DNA of 64,000 nt from Ophiura sarsii (GCA_035610835.1 CM069445.1:81355786-81419785), one strand, 5' to 3'. Positions 27,101 through 42,100 are shown, numbered from the stretch's first letter. Program-made: numbers and translations. The notes: a model not told the origin generated them from the letters alone.

Positions 27101-30100
27101 AATGCATTGCAAAGTTAACACTTTCCACGCGGCTATTAGTATTACCATATACAAAACAGATTTTTTTTTAAAGAAACCTTTCCCAACTTTCAAAGTGTAT
27201 CTCAAGGATTACTGAACCAATACTAGGCATGTTTGTACTTATTTCAATGCATTTCACATGGTGATGAAATTCAATAATTTTGACATTTTTGAAACATTTT
27301 GTGAAATTTTGGAATATCGTCTGCAGACGCCTGCTGCATGGAAAGTGTTAAATGTACATGTAGAACAGATAAAGTTCAAATTTTTTTTGCTTTGTAAGGC
27401 AAAAGAAAAAAGTTTCTTTCCGGTAGGAGGTCTGCATTGGGGTTTTTTAGGGGGGAGAAGCGGGGTGGGATGACTTTCCGAAGGCAACTATTGCATGTAC
27501 CATGAGCTGAGAACCCTGAATAAACAAATATACAAGCAACATGTTGATTTTGATGAGGAAATTATGGCAACAAATGTTTCCGGCACACGCTCTGCGGAAG
27601 GGTGACAAGCTATCTTTATCTCAATGGACGCGCCGCGCCATTGATTGTTTGTGCAAAATTTTAATCTTTTTTACAGTAATTTGCTTTTGCGATTTTAATT
27701 TTTCAAAAAAAATGAAATGCGCAAATTTACATTGGCAAAACGAAATGCGTGCGGCCTACCGGAAACAAACTTGTTTGTTTTGTTTCCGCCTAAGCAGAGG
27801 TCTAGCAAGCCTGATGTTAAGTGCCAGTCAAAATGAGAGTCAACATTTAATAACTTTACCAATCAATGATTTCTGATGGCATTTTCCAGTTATTTTTGAG
27901 GGATATTTACATAACTTCTGTGCCGGTCAAAAAGGCTACTACGGACCTTGAGTAAGTTGAGTGCCAATTGCAAGGACCCACTTGTCGTTGCTGTGATCAT
28001 CACTGACCAGTGTGGCTGAAACCCTGTTTGTAAGATGCCTTTTTGAGATGACGGACCTTGTTGTGCCAATTGCAAAGACCCACTGGTCATTGCTGTGATC
28101 ATCACTGACCAGTGGTTACAGTAGCTGAAACCCTGTTTGTAAGATGCCTTTTTGAGATGTCAGAACTTGCACAGCAGCTAAAAATGGAGTATGATGGGTT
28201 GAAGTAGTTTATAGGGAATTCCTTAATGGTGCTCAATGGTGTAATTAGTTAATTTTTTTGCAAACCAAGGTGTGCATTTCAAAAATTATTTCTGGAGAGG
28301 GAAGGGTAGTTTTTAATTTGGCTCAGACGCATAAATAGTAATTTTTCTTCATAGAATCAGAAAACAGTTTTCAATTTAAACCAAAAAGGTGTCATTTGAA
28401 GCGTTCAAAAAAGCTCAGTTTGTTAATTATAAGATTCCAAGTTAATAGATTGAACAGGCTGTTTACAAGTAGGCTAGGATACAGTATCAACAGACTTGTC
28501 TCAGCTTGCAGAGCTGAAGATCACAAACCATGGGTGTCAGCATAGTCTCTCAAGCATATAACATTTTGTGTGGATTTACGAGACATGAGATATGTTTTGA
28601 TACGTAAAGTGATATGTTGAACATGATGAACATTCAAGCGCAGCGATTCCAGTACCATGTCATGAATGTACCTGGTATGCATTGCAATGGAAGTCATCCG
28701 TTAAAAGAGAGTCATGGGTTTGTATAACATTCAAAGATGACATTCTGAATGTGTTAATAACCATTGAAGATCTTCCCTTACCCAGTCAACCAGTATGCTT
28801 CCTATTCCTAGTTCATATGGTTCAAGTTCTGCTGACTGGTGCGGGTGCTCTATTTGGATTTTGAGCCAATTTTCCACGTGAAAGAGTGCTTTTAAGCACT
28901 GATCAGGAATTTAGGGGGAGGTTATATTACATATACCATTTTAAGCTATAAAAATTGAAACATATCTGAAAGACATATTACAGCTAATCATGTGCTGATG
29001 GTTGGTTGAAAATTCTGACTTTAATGCCAGTTGTTGTATCAAATAAGCTTAGATGTTATCATCACATGGTTGTCACATGGTATCATGTAGGAATCACATG
29101 GGTGTCACATGGGTATCCTGTAGGAATCACATAGGTGTCACATGGGTATCCTGTAGGAATCATATGTGTGTCACATGGGTATCCTGTAGGAATCACATGT
29201 GTGTCACATGGGTATCCTGTAGGAATCACATGGGTGTCACATGGGTATCCTGTTGGAATCACATGGTATGTCAGTGGTTTGGATTCCTGACTTTGACATT
29301 AGTCAAATCAAATAGATAATGCAATCTCAAAATATCCTTGCTATTCAATCTAATAAAACAACATGTAACATAGTCTGCTAATTAATACACCTTCAAATGA
29401 GGCGTTACTACTTGTTGATTGAATGGCTGCCGGTAAAAGCAACACATCATGTTACAGACAGAGAGGAGGTGACATACATGTCAGCTTTATAAGATGCTGC
29501 TTACGTGAGGTATGCAGTGGCATCTTATTTCTTGGATCTAATCTTACAACTTTGTAGTTCTTGGACATGAGGGAGGGGAGGGGAAGGGAGGTGAGGAGGA
29601 AGAGAGGTGAGGGGGGGGGGGGGGGGGGGTGTGAAAGTAAGGGAATCTTTTGAGTAAGACAGTGACCAATCATTTCTAAACCATCCCAATAAAAGTGTTA
29701 CACTTCTGGTAAAATGACTAACTAAACAAAATCTTGTAACAACATACTTGTTGGCATACGGTATGGCACCTTTCTTGCCTTTGCCAGAAGGTTAAGGTTT
29801 CTTTCTGGGTCATATATACCTGCGTGCCCCCATCTTTACTCGTACATCTGAGGCTGATCGGTTAAAGGTAAACATGGTTATGAAAAAATAAATTTCTGAT
29901 TTTGATATTGATAGGTACCTCACAATGTTGGACAATATCTTGGCTATCTGAAACTGCATTTAAAAAAAGTTAAAATGCGGTCCGTGACACCAAAAAAGTT
30001 TATAAGTTTTTTAACTAATTTCAAGGACAAAGTAAAAAAATAAAAACATACTGAAGTATCTCCCTTATATGCATTCTTTCCCATGCAGGAGTATTAATTA

Positions 30101-33100
30101 ATTAGGGCAGGCATAAATTAGTTAAATCTTTAATTAAAAGTTGTCACGGACGGACACAAATTTTGTCACGGACGGACACTGTTAGCTACTGTTCAGTTCT
30201 GAGCACACAAGCAAAGCTGAATACCACCCTCTTACAATTAAATGAACTAGTCCATACAGGTATGCCCTTTATGCAAATGAGTAGGTTTGCTACAGCAGTG
30301 AGCACATGTTATGATGCTCACCAGGTGCACTGTAAAATTACTTGAAGTCAAATGAAGTAATTTGCTTATTTTCGCATTTGTGAACTCTCAGCAGATCTTC
30401 TTTGGTGAATCTGTAGTATAGCTTGCGCTTGTTAACCTTACTGCCTGTGCATGCTGAAATAATGCTTGCAAATAAAAGGGGTAGCATGAGATCAGTTAAA
30501 AGACACTGTTTAAAATTCCCCCATATAATAAGTGTATGTAAAATAAAAGCAAGTAACAGCATTGAAATCAGAAAGTATCATTGGAGATGTTAGCACAAAT
30601 TTAATTTTAAGCTTTGCATCAAAAGTTGCAGGTTTTTTTCCTCATGAAACTTTGAAAAACTCAAAACACTGTTGGATGCCTACATGTATTCATTATCACT
30701 AACCTTTAATTACACAATTAATTGAACAAAAACTTATCAAAGAAGGGTCAAAATTGTTTTAAAAAGTTGTATCACAGCATACAGTCTTTTACACAATTAA
30801 TCGAACAAAATTTATCTAAGAAGGGTCAAAATTGTTTTACAAAGTTGTATCACAGCATACAGTCTATTTATATGATGCAGCAGGTCTATCTCTTGCCATT
30901 TATGGTAAGAGGGGCAGGATTCAGTTTGGCATTTGTACTCAGAACTGAATAATGTCCTTCCGTGACAAAATTTGTGTCCGTCCGTGACAACTTTTAATCA
31001 CTGATTTAACTTATTTATTGACGCCATTGTTAAGTTTCATTTCTACATGAGAAAGGGGGTATATAGGGGAGATAGCTCACTATGTTTTTATTTTTTCTCT
31101 CTTTCCTTGAAAAAAGTTGTAAAACTTTTAAAACTTTTTTTGCGTCACAGACGGACAGCTCTGCATCAAAAAGTTATCACAAGGGCAGGGTAATTACTTC
31201 CCAGAACTTTTTTTCTAAAACATATTTCTTATTTAATGGATAAATGTGCCATCTATCAATTTTTAATTAAAAAAATTGAAAATGTTTCATTAACATAAAA
31301 TATGGCAAGGTCAACTTCTACTAAGAATGTCCGTCCATGAAAGGCGTTGACGAGCATCTTGTTTCTACCCCTTAATAATGGACTGTTCCGAAAACTTTTC
31401 CGCATTTTTTCTTCTTTTCGAATGCAGTTTCAGTTAGCCAAGATGTTGTCCAATATTGTGAGGTACATTTCAATATCAATATCAAAAAGTAATTTTTTCA
31501 CACCAATGTGAACTTTGAACCGATCACCCTCTGCTATCAAAGTGCCAAATTCTGCAACCTTTGAATATAACCATCACACTGGTTTTGGTATCTTGTGATC
31601 CTTTTTAATTACTAAGACTGAAAAATGATGAAATACAAATTTTCTTACTATTTTGTAAGTATTTGATACCATTTTGTCATGTAAATAAGTGGCAATTTCA
31701 AAGTTCTTCAACATCTGTTTCCGTCCGTGACGCTAACAAATTTCCGTCTGTGACACAGTTTGTTACAGGTCTACCCTTTCCCTGTAAAAAATAAATCTGT
31801 TTTCAAATGCTGTGTATCAAACCATGTATCTCACTTACTATTTGACCTGGAAAGCTTGAGGAATATGGAATTGTTTAAATAGAAATTAAGAAGAAGTACT
31901 AAAGGTCCGGAGAACCCTATTTCTATCTTGTCCGTAGTGTTGGAAAAAGACTAATATCTTGACTGCTTTTTATCACCAAGACTGAAAATTCATGACTTAA
32001 CATTTTTCTTACTATTTTTGTAAGTATTTGATACCATTTTTTCATACTAAAGTGTAAATAAGTGGCAATTTCAAAGTTTTTTATGTAGTTAACATTTGTG
32101 TCCGTCCGTGACGCTCAAAAATGTCCGTCCGTGACAAAGTTTGTTACCCTACCCCTGTAAAAAATAAGAAATATTTTCAAATGCTGTGTATCAGATATTC
32201 AAACCATGTATCTTACTTACTCTTTGACCTGGAAAGCATTGGGGAATATGGAGTTGACTAGATAGAAATTAAAAAGAAGCACTAAAAGGTAGAGAACCCT
32301 ATTTCTATCTAGTCCGTCCGTGACACAAACATTTCCGTCGTTCTATTTTTAGTAACAAACCACACCTTATTTTTTTTTGTGTATTTCAATAAAGTTGATG
32401 ATTCTCTATAACATTAAACATAAAAAGTTGAATAAATGTCAGTAGTTACTTTTTACAAACTGTTTTTCGCTCATGTTTTGCACAAACGTCCGTCCGTGAC
32501 AAACCGATCAGCCTCATCTTTAGATGTAACAACATACTTGAAGGCATACGGTGTGGCACCTTCGCCAGAAGGTTAAGGTTTCTTTCTGGGTCATATATAC
32601 CTGCGTACCCCCATCTTTACTCGTACATCTTTAGATCTAATGTAACAGCATACTTGTGGGCATATGGTGTGGCACCTTCGCCAGAAGATTAAGGTTTCTT
32701 TCTGGGTCATATACCTGCGTGCCCCCATCTTCACTCGTACATCTTTAGATGTAACAACATACTTGTTGGCATATGGTGTGGCACCTTTCCAGAAGGTTAA
32801 GGTTGACTGAAATTGATAATGAGATGATAATTATGACAGTCCACTGGCCAGTAGATTGAGGTGAAGTGCTACATGCCAAGTGTACAGGGGCCTATGAACT
32901 AATCTAACAACAAAATGTGTGTAGACTTATACTGTAACATATGGTTTGCTTCTGTGTCAGCAGCCATCTTGTCAGCCGGGAGGACTAAACCAGGTTTAAG
33001 ATTTTCAGAAAGATTATACACCTGTTTCTTGACATGTATTTGATAGCACATCTCATGCTATGAATTTGATGTCATGCATCAACTCTGTGGAATGTAGAAC

Positions 33101-36100
33101 AGGCCCTGGGTGCAAATCCACTTTAAAGTCAGCCTATAGCTACATGAATCACCTCTGTAGTGGGAATATCATACAGGGGATACATTGTATATGTAAATAG
33201 TTAAAAGTCTTGCACAAGTGAACATCTTACAAAACAAGTACGCTGTTAGATCACTTAATTAGTTAATACTCCATCAGATGTGGCTCTGACTTCATCAGGA
33301 GTCCTGAAGAAGTCAGGACAAAAATTTTACAAAAGCTTGGGCATAAATCTCTGATTAACAATCTATACTTACAAATAAATCTATACAAATGCCAAAATAA
33401 TGAGCCTGATTGAAATCAAATTATTTTAATCGTCATGTTCATGTAAATGACCACATTTTCAGATTCGCAACTTGTGAACTCTATCAGTTAATATTCGTCC
33501 GAACAGGATTGTTATCTATGAACGCATTGGTTTTAAAAAAGCAAGCAAATTGTTAATCATACTAACACAAATTGATTTGTTTAAAACTAGTAAACATAAC
33601 TTTAGTCCTTCTTATTCATGTGGCAATTTGGCATTTTTGTCTGGTTATTGATCAACTTGATAAATATTAAATTCTTTTATCATGCTTATGTGCTATATGA
33701 GTCTTATCTTTTTCTTTATTGTTTTTGTTCTCTTATAGGTGATATAAGTAAGTTGGTTGTGTAATTTTGAATTTGTTGTGCTTTAATTTGAATACCAAGG
33801 TTTGTGTGCAATCTGTTTTTAAATCAAGTTTCAATTTATTTTTCCTAAACAATTTATAGTTTTTATTACACTAAAATCCATAGAAACCATTTGAAAATAT
33901 TTCAGTTAATGAAATAGAAACACTTGTTTTTTAGGTGAAAACAAAATCTGCCCTTCAAAAACTGTTCCAGAAGAGTTTGTACAAAAATTGCATAGGATGA
34001 GATCTTTCATTTTAAAAGGTTTTCTTGTTGTGGTGATTTTAACCTCAGTGAGTGTATAGGTGTGATAGTACATATGGTTAGATTAACTACGATTTGTGTG
34101 TGTGTTTTAGCATATTAATACATATTGATAAAGAGAGTGCAGTGCAACTCTCTTTAAAATGTACTTTTTCTTTATCAAAATGTATTTGTGTGTGCTTTTC
34201 TTCTATGAAGTGTCATATTGTGTTAGAACATAATTGGAGTGAAAGTTTGGCATTATTTATTAGTATGTAGGCTTCATTTTAAACTCTCTATGGCAGAAAA
34301 TGTGTACTACATAAATTCATGGTTTGGACCTCCCCAAAAGAAAATAAATAAACTAAAATAAATAAATGACAAGAAAATTATGTTGAACAAGTTAATTTTA
34401 TGGAATAAAGATAATTATATTTGAAATTTAAAAAAATGTTGTGAAAAATGAGGAAAAAAAGAAGACCAAAAATTAACCAGTACCAAAAGCTATCAATATA
34501 TAACGTGTTTTAATTTAAGAAAAATATATAGAGTTATGGAAAGAGTCAATTCTGTGATACATATTTCATCAGTTGTCGAAACAAAGTTTGCTGAAGCAGG
34601 AGCAATTAACAAAACTTTTGTAATGCATCATGCATTTCAACAAAGTTAAGCAAGTTTTGTTTAAAATTAACCAGTGAAAATATCCTAAGGTTATAAGACT
34701 TTTGTAGTATGTGACAAACACATTTTTCTGATCATGTTTCTGCGTGTAAGATGATGTTTGCGCTTTTGGCAAATTACTCGCAGGCATGTCTACACATCTC
34801 AGAGCTTAATGCGGCTTCAACGCCCACACCCGGTTGTCTGACTATTTTGTTCCTGATGGGCAAGAAATGCTATATAGATAGTAATGTGGTATTAATGATG
34901 TACAGGTTATGGTTTAGATGATAGAATCGGTCATGACCGGACGGCATATGTTGTAATACTGATTAGCCTACCAAAATACAACGCCCTACTCTCAGAGTGA
35001 ACAGACCTTTTAAAATTATATGCTTTATATCTTTTGTTTTGGGGCATCTCTTAAACCCTTTTTTTTATTAAAGTTTTGGTTATTTACAAATGTGTTCAAA
35101 TTGTTTCAAAACATTTGCCAACAAAATCAATATAATTTCAATTTTTTTTTAAAGTGTGAAAATTCCCTTTTTTTGTCACCTCCTAATTTTTGACACCAAA
35201 ACAAATGAAAAAATGTGAGTAACAACAAATAATGGCAGTTAACCGAAATCTGGATAAACAGTTTATTTTTCTTACTTCTAAAGCTGCTTAGGGTATATAA
35301 GTATCCAAGACAGGAACTTACAGATCTGATGTTGGATGGCTTAAAAACATCTGTGCATGCTCACTTTATAGCGCTTTGAACCTCTTTTCTTTTTAAAGAT
35401 TTGACCCTTTTTTCATAAAAGAATAATAATCAGAAATTAGCTTGAAAATTTGTGATGATTTAACCACAGTCTTTCCAGATTTGTATCATGTTCTTCTCTT
35501 GTGGCAGACTGAAATACCAGTATACAACATTTTATAACATATGTTCTTTTCTTAGCAAAAAACACATTTAGAAAGTTCAGAATAGAAATGAATTGAATGA
35601 CATAAACATTTTCAAGGGATTTTCCACCCTTAAAAATATACATTAATTAGTACTACATTTCCCAGCCTAATTCCATCCTCAGATAAGGGATTATCTAATG
35701 ATTTGGTGAAACCAATAATGTTTGCATTAAAAGTTAACGTGTTTTGACTGTGTGTATTATTTTCTCCACTGTATAAGCTGAAAGTTGTTAGGGAAATTAT
35801 TAATCAGTGCAATAATATTTATGGTAATAATCAAAACCGAGTCTACTAACTCTGTACCTATACCATCTGCTGCTTAGTACATAAATACATACTTACCGCA
35901 CTGTAAAGAGATGCTTTGACAGATCCGTGTTAATGTACCTTATATATGTGTTCATAATTAGCAACGATCATGTTACTGTTGGTTTTATTTAACAACTAGA
36001 AAATCTGTCATTTTGTCGGCGATCGCTCTATGTACTAGATACCCAGCTGTTATTATTAGCAGGCTGTATGTCAGTGTGGTTTGCACACCAGTGTTTCGTC

Positions 36101-39100
36101 TCATCTATCTTGTATACATGAAATCATTAGTGATGTCGTGGATGGAACTCTGCGTTCGTAATAAAGAGGTTGTGGGTGCAATTCCCTATGTGGTACATAT
36201 TTCGTGCACAAGGTACTGAACCCTAATTGCTTGCCGTGGGTGAGGGGAAGGGGATTGTGCACTTGAATAGGCAATCTATGTTTATGTGGTGGGAGGGGGC
36301 ACATTGCAATAGAAATTGTATATAGACGAGTCTTGATCTAAATGCATAGACAAATCTAGTACAGGTGCTTATCCATCTTATGACACATTTGGTTTTCATA
36401 TTTCCCTGACCACAGTAAATGGAATATTTCCTGTACTGGTATAATAATTAACTCAATCCTTACGACATCTGTTCCTATACTCTGGGAGAGATTTGACGTA
36501 TCCGTGCTAATGTTCTTGTCAAGCGAATGTGTCCGAAATTAGTGCATCATATCTCTGTTACTTTTATTTAGAAACTTGACGTCGTTCTGTCATCGTCAAG
36601 GTGATCGCGTTTCTTTACCGTTATAACCAAGTAGCCATCTGTCTTTCATAAGATCTTTCAACACTTTTTTTTTCATAGATTGCATCTCTGTGTAGTCAAG
36701 ATTATTGTATTCATAATTTTTTCTTGAAAATGCAAGCAACTCATTGGAGATAAGTTAGAACCATTTCTATGACTGAGGTCTGGTATCACACATATGATGT
36801 GGTATATGATTGGAATACATGTATGTAAAGGTCATACTGATGAAGATAAATCCCAAACTATATTTGATCTCTTAACACTTTCCACGCGGCTCTTGGTTTT
36901 ACCATATAATAAACAGATTTTTCATAAACCTTTCCCAACTTTCAAATGCTATCTCAAGAATTACTGAACCAATACTAGGCATGTTTGTACTTATTTTAAT
37001 CTATTTCTCATGGTGATTCTAAATGTGGTGATGACATTCAATAATGTTGACATTTTTGAAACATTTTGTGAAATGTTAGAATGTCTTCTGCAGACGCCTG
37101 ATGCTTGGAAAGTGTTAGGTCGATTTATATCATATTTTTAACCATGATCAAGTTAAATTTGATTTTTGAAGTTAATTTGTTTTGACATAAGAAGTAAAAC
37201 ATACAATTCTGTGTAAATGGTCAGTAACATCAACTGAATAATGTCACTGACAATTTAAATTACAAGATGCATATTTTACTTGATAAACAAAAATTAATTA
37301 AGCGTTTCCGATCAAGTGTTTGTTAATAGTCTGCATGCCAAATGTGTAAAGAAAAGATCATTGATTAAATAACATTTCACTAATCATCTAAGTTAGCAAA
37401 TATAGACGCCATTTAAACGCTATTTTGTGTTTGACTTTTGTATCCAATAAATGTGGTTTCCATCGACGTGCAAGTACTTAATTGTGAATAAGTTACCGAG
37501 TATGTGAGGTAAATATCAGGGCTTGGCAGTTTGTTTAATTTAACTCTTTTGAAACTCCATTCTTATTTGCTGTTCCTATAGTCTTATTTGCTGTTCCTCT
37601 ATTCTTCTTCCATGTATTGCATTCTTAATAAGGTGTCTGATTTAATTGATAAAAATCAGTCTCTAATTGATTAAGTGATCAACTCGTTGATTGAATGCGT
37701 CATCTTGATACGGCAGTGGAGGAGAGGTTATAGATATAAAGCGTGTTTGTGAATTACATAGTGTCAGTTTACCGCCGGGTTATTTTCAGCTAGATTATGT
37801 AAAGTATAACCTTTAAATGGCCCAAGGGTGTGGTGTAGTTTGATTGGCCGTTCCAATCATGTGCCCCTGTCCAAAATGGCCACCAGGGCTGTGGTAACCT
37901 AGCAACCCTCGTCATCGTTGTAAAGAGCCTGATTTTCCAAGTTGCAAATGTGTATAAGCCGAGTGGAGCTGCCTACCTACCTACCTACCTACCCCCACAG
38001 CAGTGTGATTGGCTTGGGCATTGATGACATTCCGAGACGGTTTAAGATTACTAGGTTTTCAACTACTGCCCTCCTCCTGCCTATTCCCCAAAAGTCTCGG
38101 CAGGACTTATTTGGATGTATCATGACTTGCAACACTACAGCTTGGCATTCAGAATTGCCTGCCTGCCTGCTCTAACGCTGTAACGTACCGCTTTCTGGGT
38201 TGTCTATTGGTGGGTCAAGTGAATATCAGCGGTTCCGGGCATCCTGTGTAGGATAACAACCACGTGCTACAGACTGTGCAAGCAAGCTGCCCTCGATGAT
38301 AGCCTTGGCAGCAAAAAAAAAAAGCCTTGCTTCTTGTCGACGATGATTTTTGCATGCAGCACTACTGACACTAGGGATTATACTTTATAGCGACCAGTGA
38401 TTTCTCTTTTGGAAGGAATACTACCCAAACCATTACCTTTTCTTGCTTTGGCATACATACGGACCTATATATTTAGTGTGAATATCATATATTTATCGTC
38501 AAGATGCCAGCTCAACAATCGAAAGATGTTAAAGTAGAGCTGAAACGAAGAGGTATGCTGGTGTGTTTCTGTGTGTGCCATTACAGGGTACGTTTTATCG
38601 TTACAGGGTCACCACCCTCACAGGGGTCAACCGTAATAACGATTTGGCCCACTGTTTACTACTTTCTTGTGTATAATTTTGTTACTCATCAATTGCATGG
38701 ACGCCTAGATTTATGGGCTTTTTACTTGTCTAGTGTTGTGTTTTTATTTAACCCACTGGATTGCTGTGCCGCATATTTAAGCATTACCATGAGGTACTGA
38801 TGATATAGGCCAGGTTTGTATTGGTCTCATTGGTATCGCAGGAATTGCTGCTGCTGCTGCCTATAATACGGAGAAATCAACCCGACCAATAAATGCTTGT
38901 TTCCGCGTTACAACGTCACATATCAAATATGCAATTTTGAGCACTAATACATCTGTATGAATCATCAGCTACTAAGAAGAATGCACCAAGATTTATGTCT
39001 TGATTTGATCAGAAGAAGAAAATGGCTGACATCTCTGTTTTTCTTTATATGCGTAAACAGGTATTAGTGCTTATTCTTGCATGTTTTGTGATGTTTATAT

Positions 39101-42100
39101 TTGGAGTAAGACATGAATTTGAGCATATAAATGATAGGATAAAATGTAGGCTCATGTTAATTCCTTAACATTCATTACATTCATTTTATTTTTTAAATTT
39201 TAATTCAGCACATTTTGTGTACATTTATATTTTGTAAGTGTATAATTCAACATTAATTAAATGCATTTCTCACATTTAATCACACCTCAAAAGATGAATG
39301 TATATAGGCCTAGTTAGTTACTTAAGATATAATTGACCATATTTTACTTTCAAATGCTATCATTTAATAACAGTTTTCAGATTTACTTCTGAATTCTTTA
39401 CCCTCGATATTATTTTGTTATTGATACCGCTCTTAAACCAGTTTATATGTCTAAACCAATTTAACATCTGCCAGTCAGTCCATACTGACCCACTCACAGC
39501 TAGTTTACATTCTATCACCAGTCAATCATTACATTTATCTCAATATGATAATATTATTTAAGTATTAATTTAATTGATACATGATAAGAGTAAGTAGAGG
39601 TCGTTAATCTGATCAATTAACCCTAAGTAGGTGGGAACTGCGTGGTATAGAAGATGTGCTATTTATATTGGTTGGTCTGTGTAACTTGATTATGATAATT
39701 CTTAGCATGGGGCTTATTTGAGTTTAAACTATCTTGCCTGGTTATGCTAGAATGCTGCCATCATAATATCAATGTGATGGTATGCCACGCTATGTAGATA
39801 TTATTGGGGGGAGGGTACCTTTTATGAAAGTATACACTGTTAAAACGCTGTTCAAAATTTTAAAACAACACAAGTTAACCAGTGCATCGCTCAACGTTGT
39901 TTAACATTTGAAACAATGGTGCTCAAAATTTTAAACAAGTTAATTACATTTTGAGCAACATTGTTTAAAATGTTAAAAAACGTTGAGCGATGCACTGGTT
40001 ATCTTGTGTTGTTAAGCAATTTTAAACAGCGTTTTAACAGTGTACACAAGCATACGCAGAAAAACATGCTACAGCAATGATTGAGTGAGTGGACGAGTTA
40101 TACATTTAATCAACAGATACTAAAAGTTGCTTAAAATTTCTACTGACATATCTTTAAGATTATTTAGCATGGCTCACTGGCTCACAGCAGAACATTGTAA
40201 ATATGAAAACTAATAAAATGTTGTAAACGTGCCTAATTTAAGCTTTAACATAACTTAAAGGTAATACACTTGATGCGCATAAAAGACCTGTTCTATTAAT
40301 AGATATTAAAGGTAGTTTTGAGACAATTACTATTTAGAAGTCAAATTAGCTGCATTTGTTCAGGTATATTTTTTTTAAAGAGAGACCAACTTTAAACAGT
40401 TTTGAATGTAGTGAATTTAACAGTTCCGTGTTATCAGAAGGAAGTGCAAATAAGATAACATACTGACAATTTCACTTATGTATCCACATTTCAGATTAAT
40501 AATTTAGGTTGGGTCATTTTTTATGGATTGCTGTTTGCTCATGAGCAACATTATTAGTGTTTTATCTATATTGAACTTTGTTGCAAACACTTCTACATAG
40601 TGTGTCTTATTGGCTTACTTAATAATATAGGCCTATTTTTATCCAATCCCAATAGTTTATGATAGTTTGAAATAACTGATCGTATGTTAATCTATTTATT
40701 TATTACATTGGGGAATTTATGGCCCAATTCTTATAGATGTGTAAAATTACCGCGTTGTGAAAATGTTATGGAAAGCACGTGAGTCAAAGTACTTTGTTGT
40801 TTTGATGGGTATATATGAAGCAAAGATAGCTGTTTTGGCTAACACTATGGGACTGGCTATTAGCAATCTAAAAATAAAACAAGAAAACTATATGTAGATA
40901 CTTCTGACGCAAGCGAAGAGGCCACAACGCATTCTTGGAAGTTGTTGACGCATTGTTTAAACAGTACATTATATTTATATCTTGGTGTGACTGCGGTTTG
41001 CCATTTCAACAAAAGTTCAAGACCGGTTAGTCTAGAGTCATGTTATACTTTTGTAATTGAAGCTGACATAAGCATAGGTAGGCATACATATTATCTTGAA
41101 CCATTGTTAATTATACACAGACTTTATAGTGAGGCCAAAAGGGTCATAGGTAATCATTTGTCTAATATCATTACCATTTTGAATTGAATATGTTTGTTAC
41201 ATAAGTCTAGAACATGCCTAGATATACATACCATTGGAGTCAACCCTTCGACTTACCTAGATAACATAGCCTGGATACATTCCTCTTGAACAATTAGGTT
41301 AGTCAAGTCCCTGATTAGTAATACTGCACTATAGGTCATTGGTTGGACAATAGAATTCAGACATATTGGTGGCAGACGTGGGATGAAATGACAAGATTTA
41401 CATTGTGTGTATTGTTGCTAAACTTGCAGGAAATGCACACACATACACTGGAATGTGGATTCATTAAGACTACCTCGAAGCTTGTTACACTACACTCTGA
41501 AAGCATTCATTTCTTTATTGTTCTATTATGATACTTGTAAGTACTTGATGTGGAATATACTGTAATTTTAATGTTGCTATCTACTGCTGATAGCATATTT
41601 AACTACATTTCCTGCCAAAACTGCTCAGCTCTGGCAGAAAAAAACTGCCCAGTTATCTAAACATGATGATAGCACAAATACTGTTGTTTAAATGCAACAC
41701 AACTGTTGTAAACTACTGACGATATAACTGCTATCTACTGATGATAGCATATATAAAACTGCCATCCATAAAACTGTTATCTATAATTTGATCTAAGCTA
41801 TATTGCTGGAATCATAGCATTTATCAAAGACCCATCTCTAATAGTATTAATGCAAACTAAGTGCTACATTTTAGACTGGTAACATGATTGCTATCTACTG
41901 ATGATAGCATATAAAACTGCCATCTATTTATCTATAATTTGATATAAGCTATACTGCTGGAATCATAGCATTTATTAAAGACCCATCTCTAATAGTATTA
42001 ACGCAAACTAAGTGCTACATTTTAGACTGGTAACATGATTGCTATCTACTGTTGATAGAATATACAACTGCCATCTATTTATCTATCATTTGATATAAGC

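Larger units (their letters stand above)
13724..33738 (+). other. Very long intron, 5' part (up to the candidate microexon)
   Basis: About 20 kb between repeat 17 and the microexon candidate. It contains several TTAA MITEs, other fold-backs, poly-G/C runs, tandem repeats and the 2666-bp element, listed separately. Open frames here are short, show no known domain, and usually overlap repeats. 17700-19350, 19450-20200, 23420-25900 and 32820-33700 hold nothing I recognise. Confidence 0.7.

Noticed and set aside
27541..27876. 111-codon open frame ([13 protein letters not shown]...)
   Set aside because: Locally less AT-rich, but no recognisable domain, no splice structure linking it to filamin, and basic/Cys-rich composition typical of random translation.
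29053..29319. Open frame with a repeated 11-residue unit
   Set aside because: Explained fully by the 33-bp minisatellite, whose period is a multiple of three.
35830..36620. Two diverged stretches (35830-36030 and 36440-36620) with similar word order
   Set aside because: The similarity is weak (GATCCGTGTTAATGT / TATCCGTGCTAATGT and a few more words) and borders could not be set.
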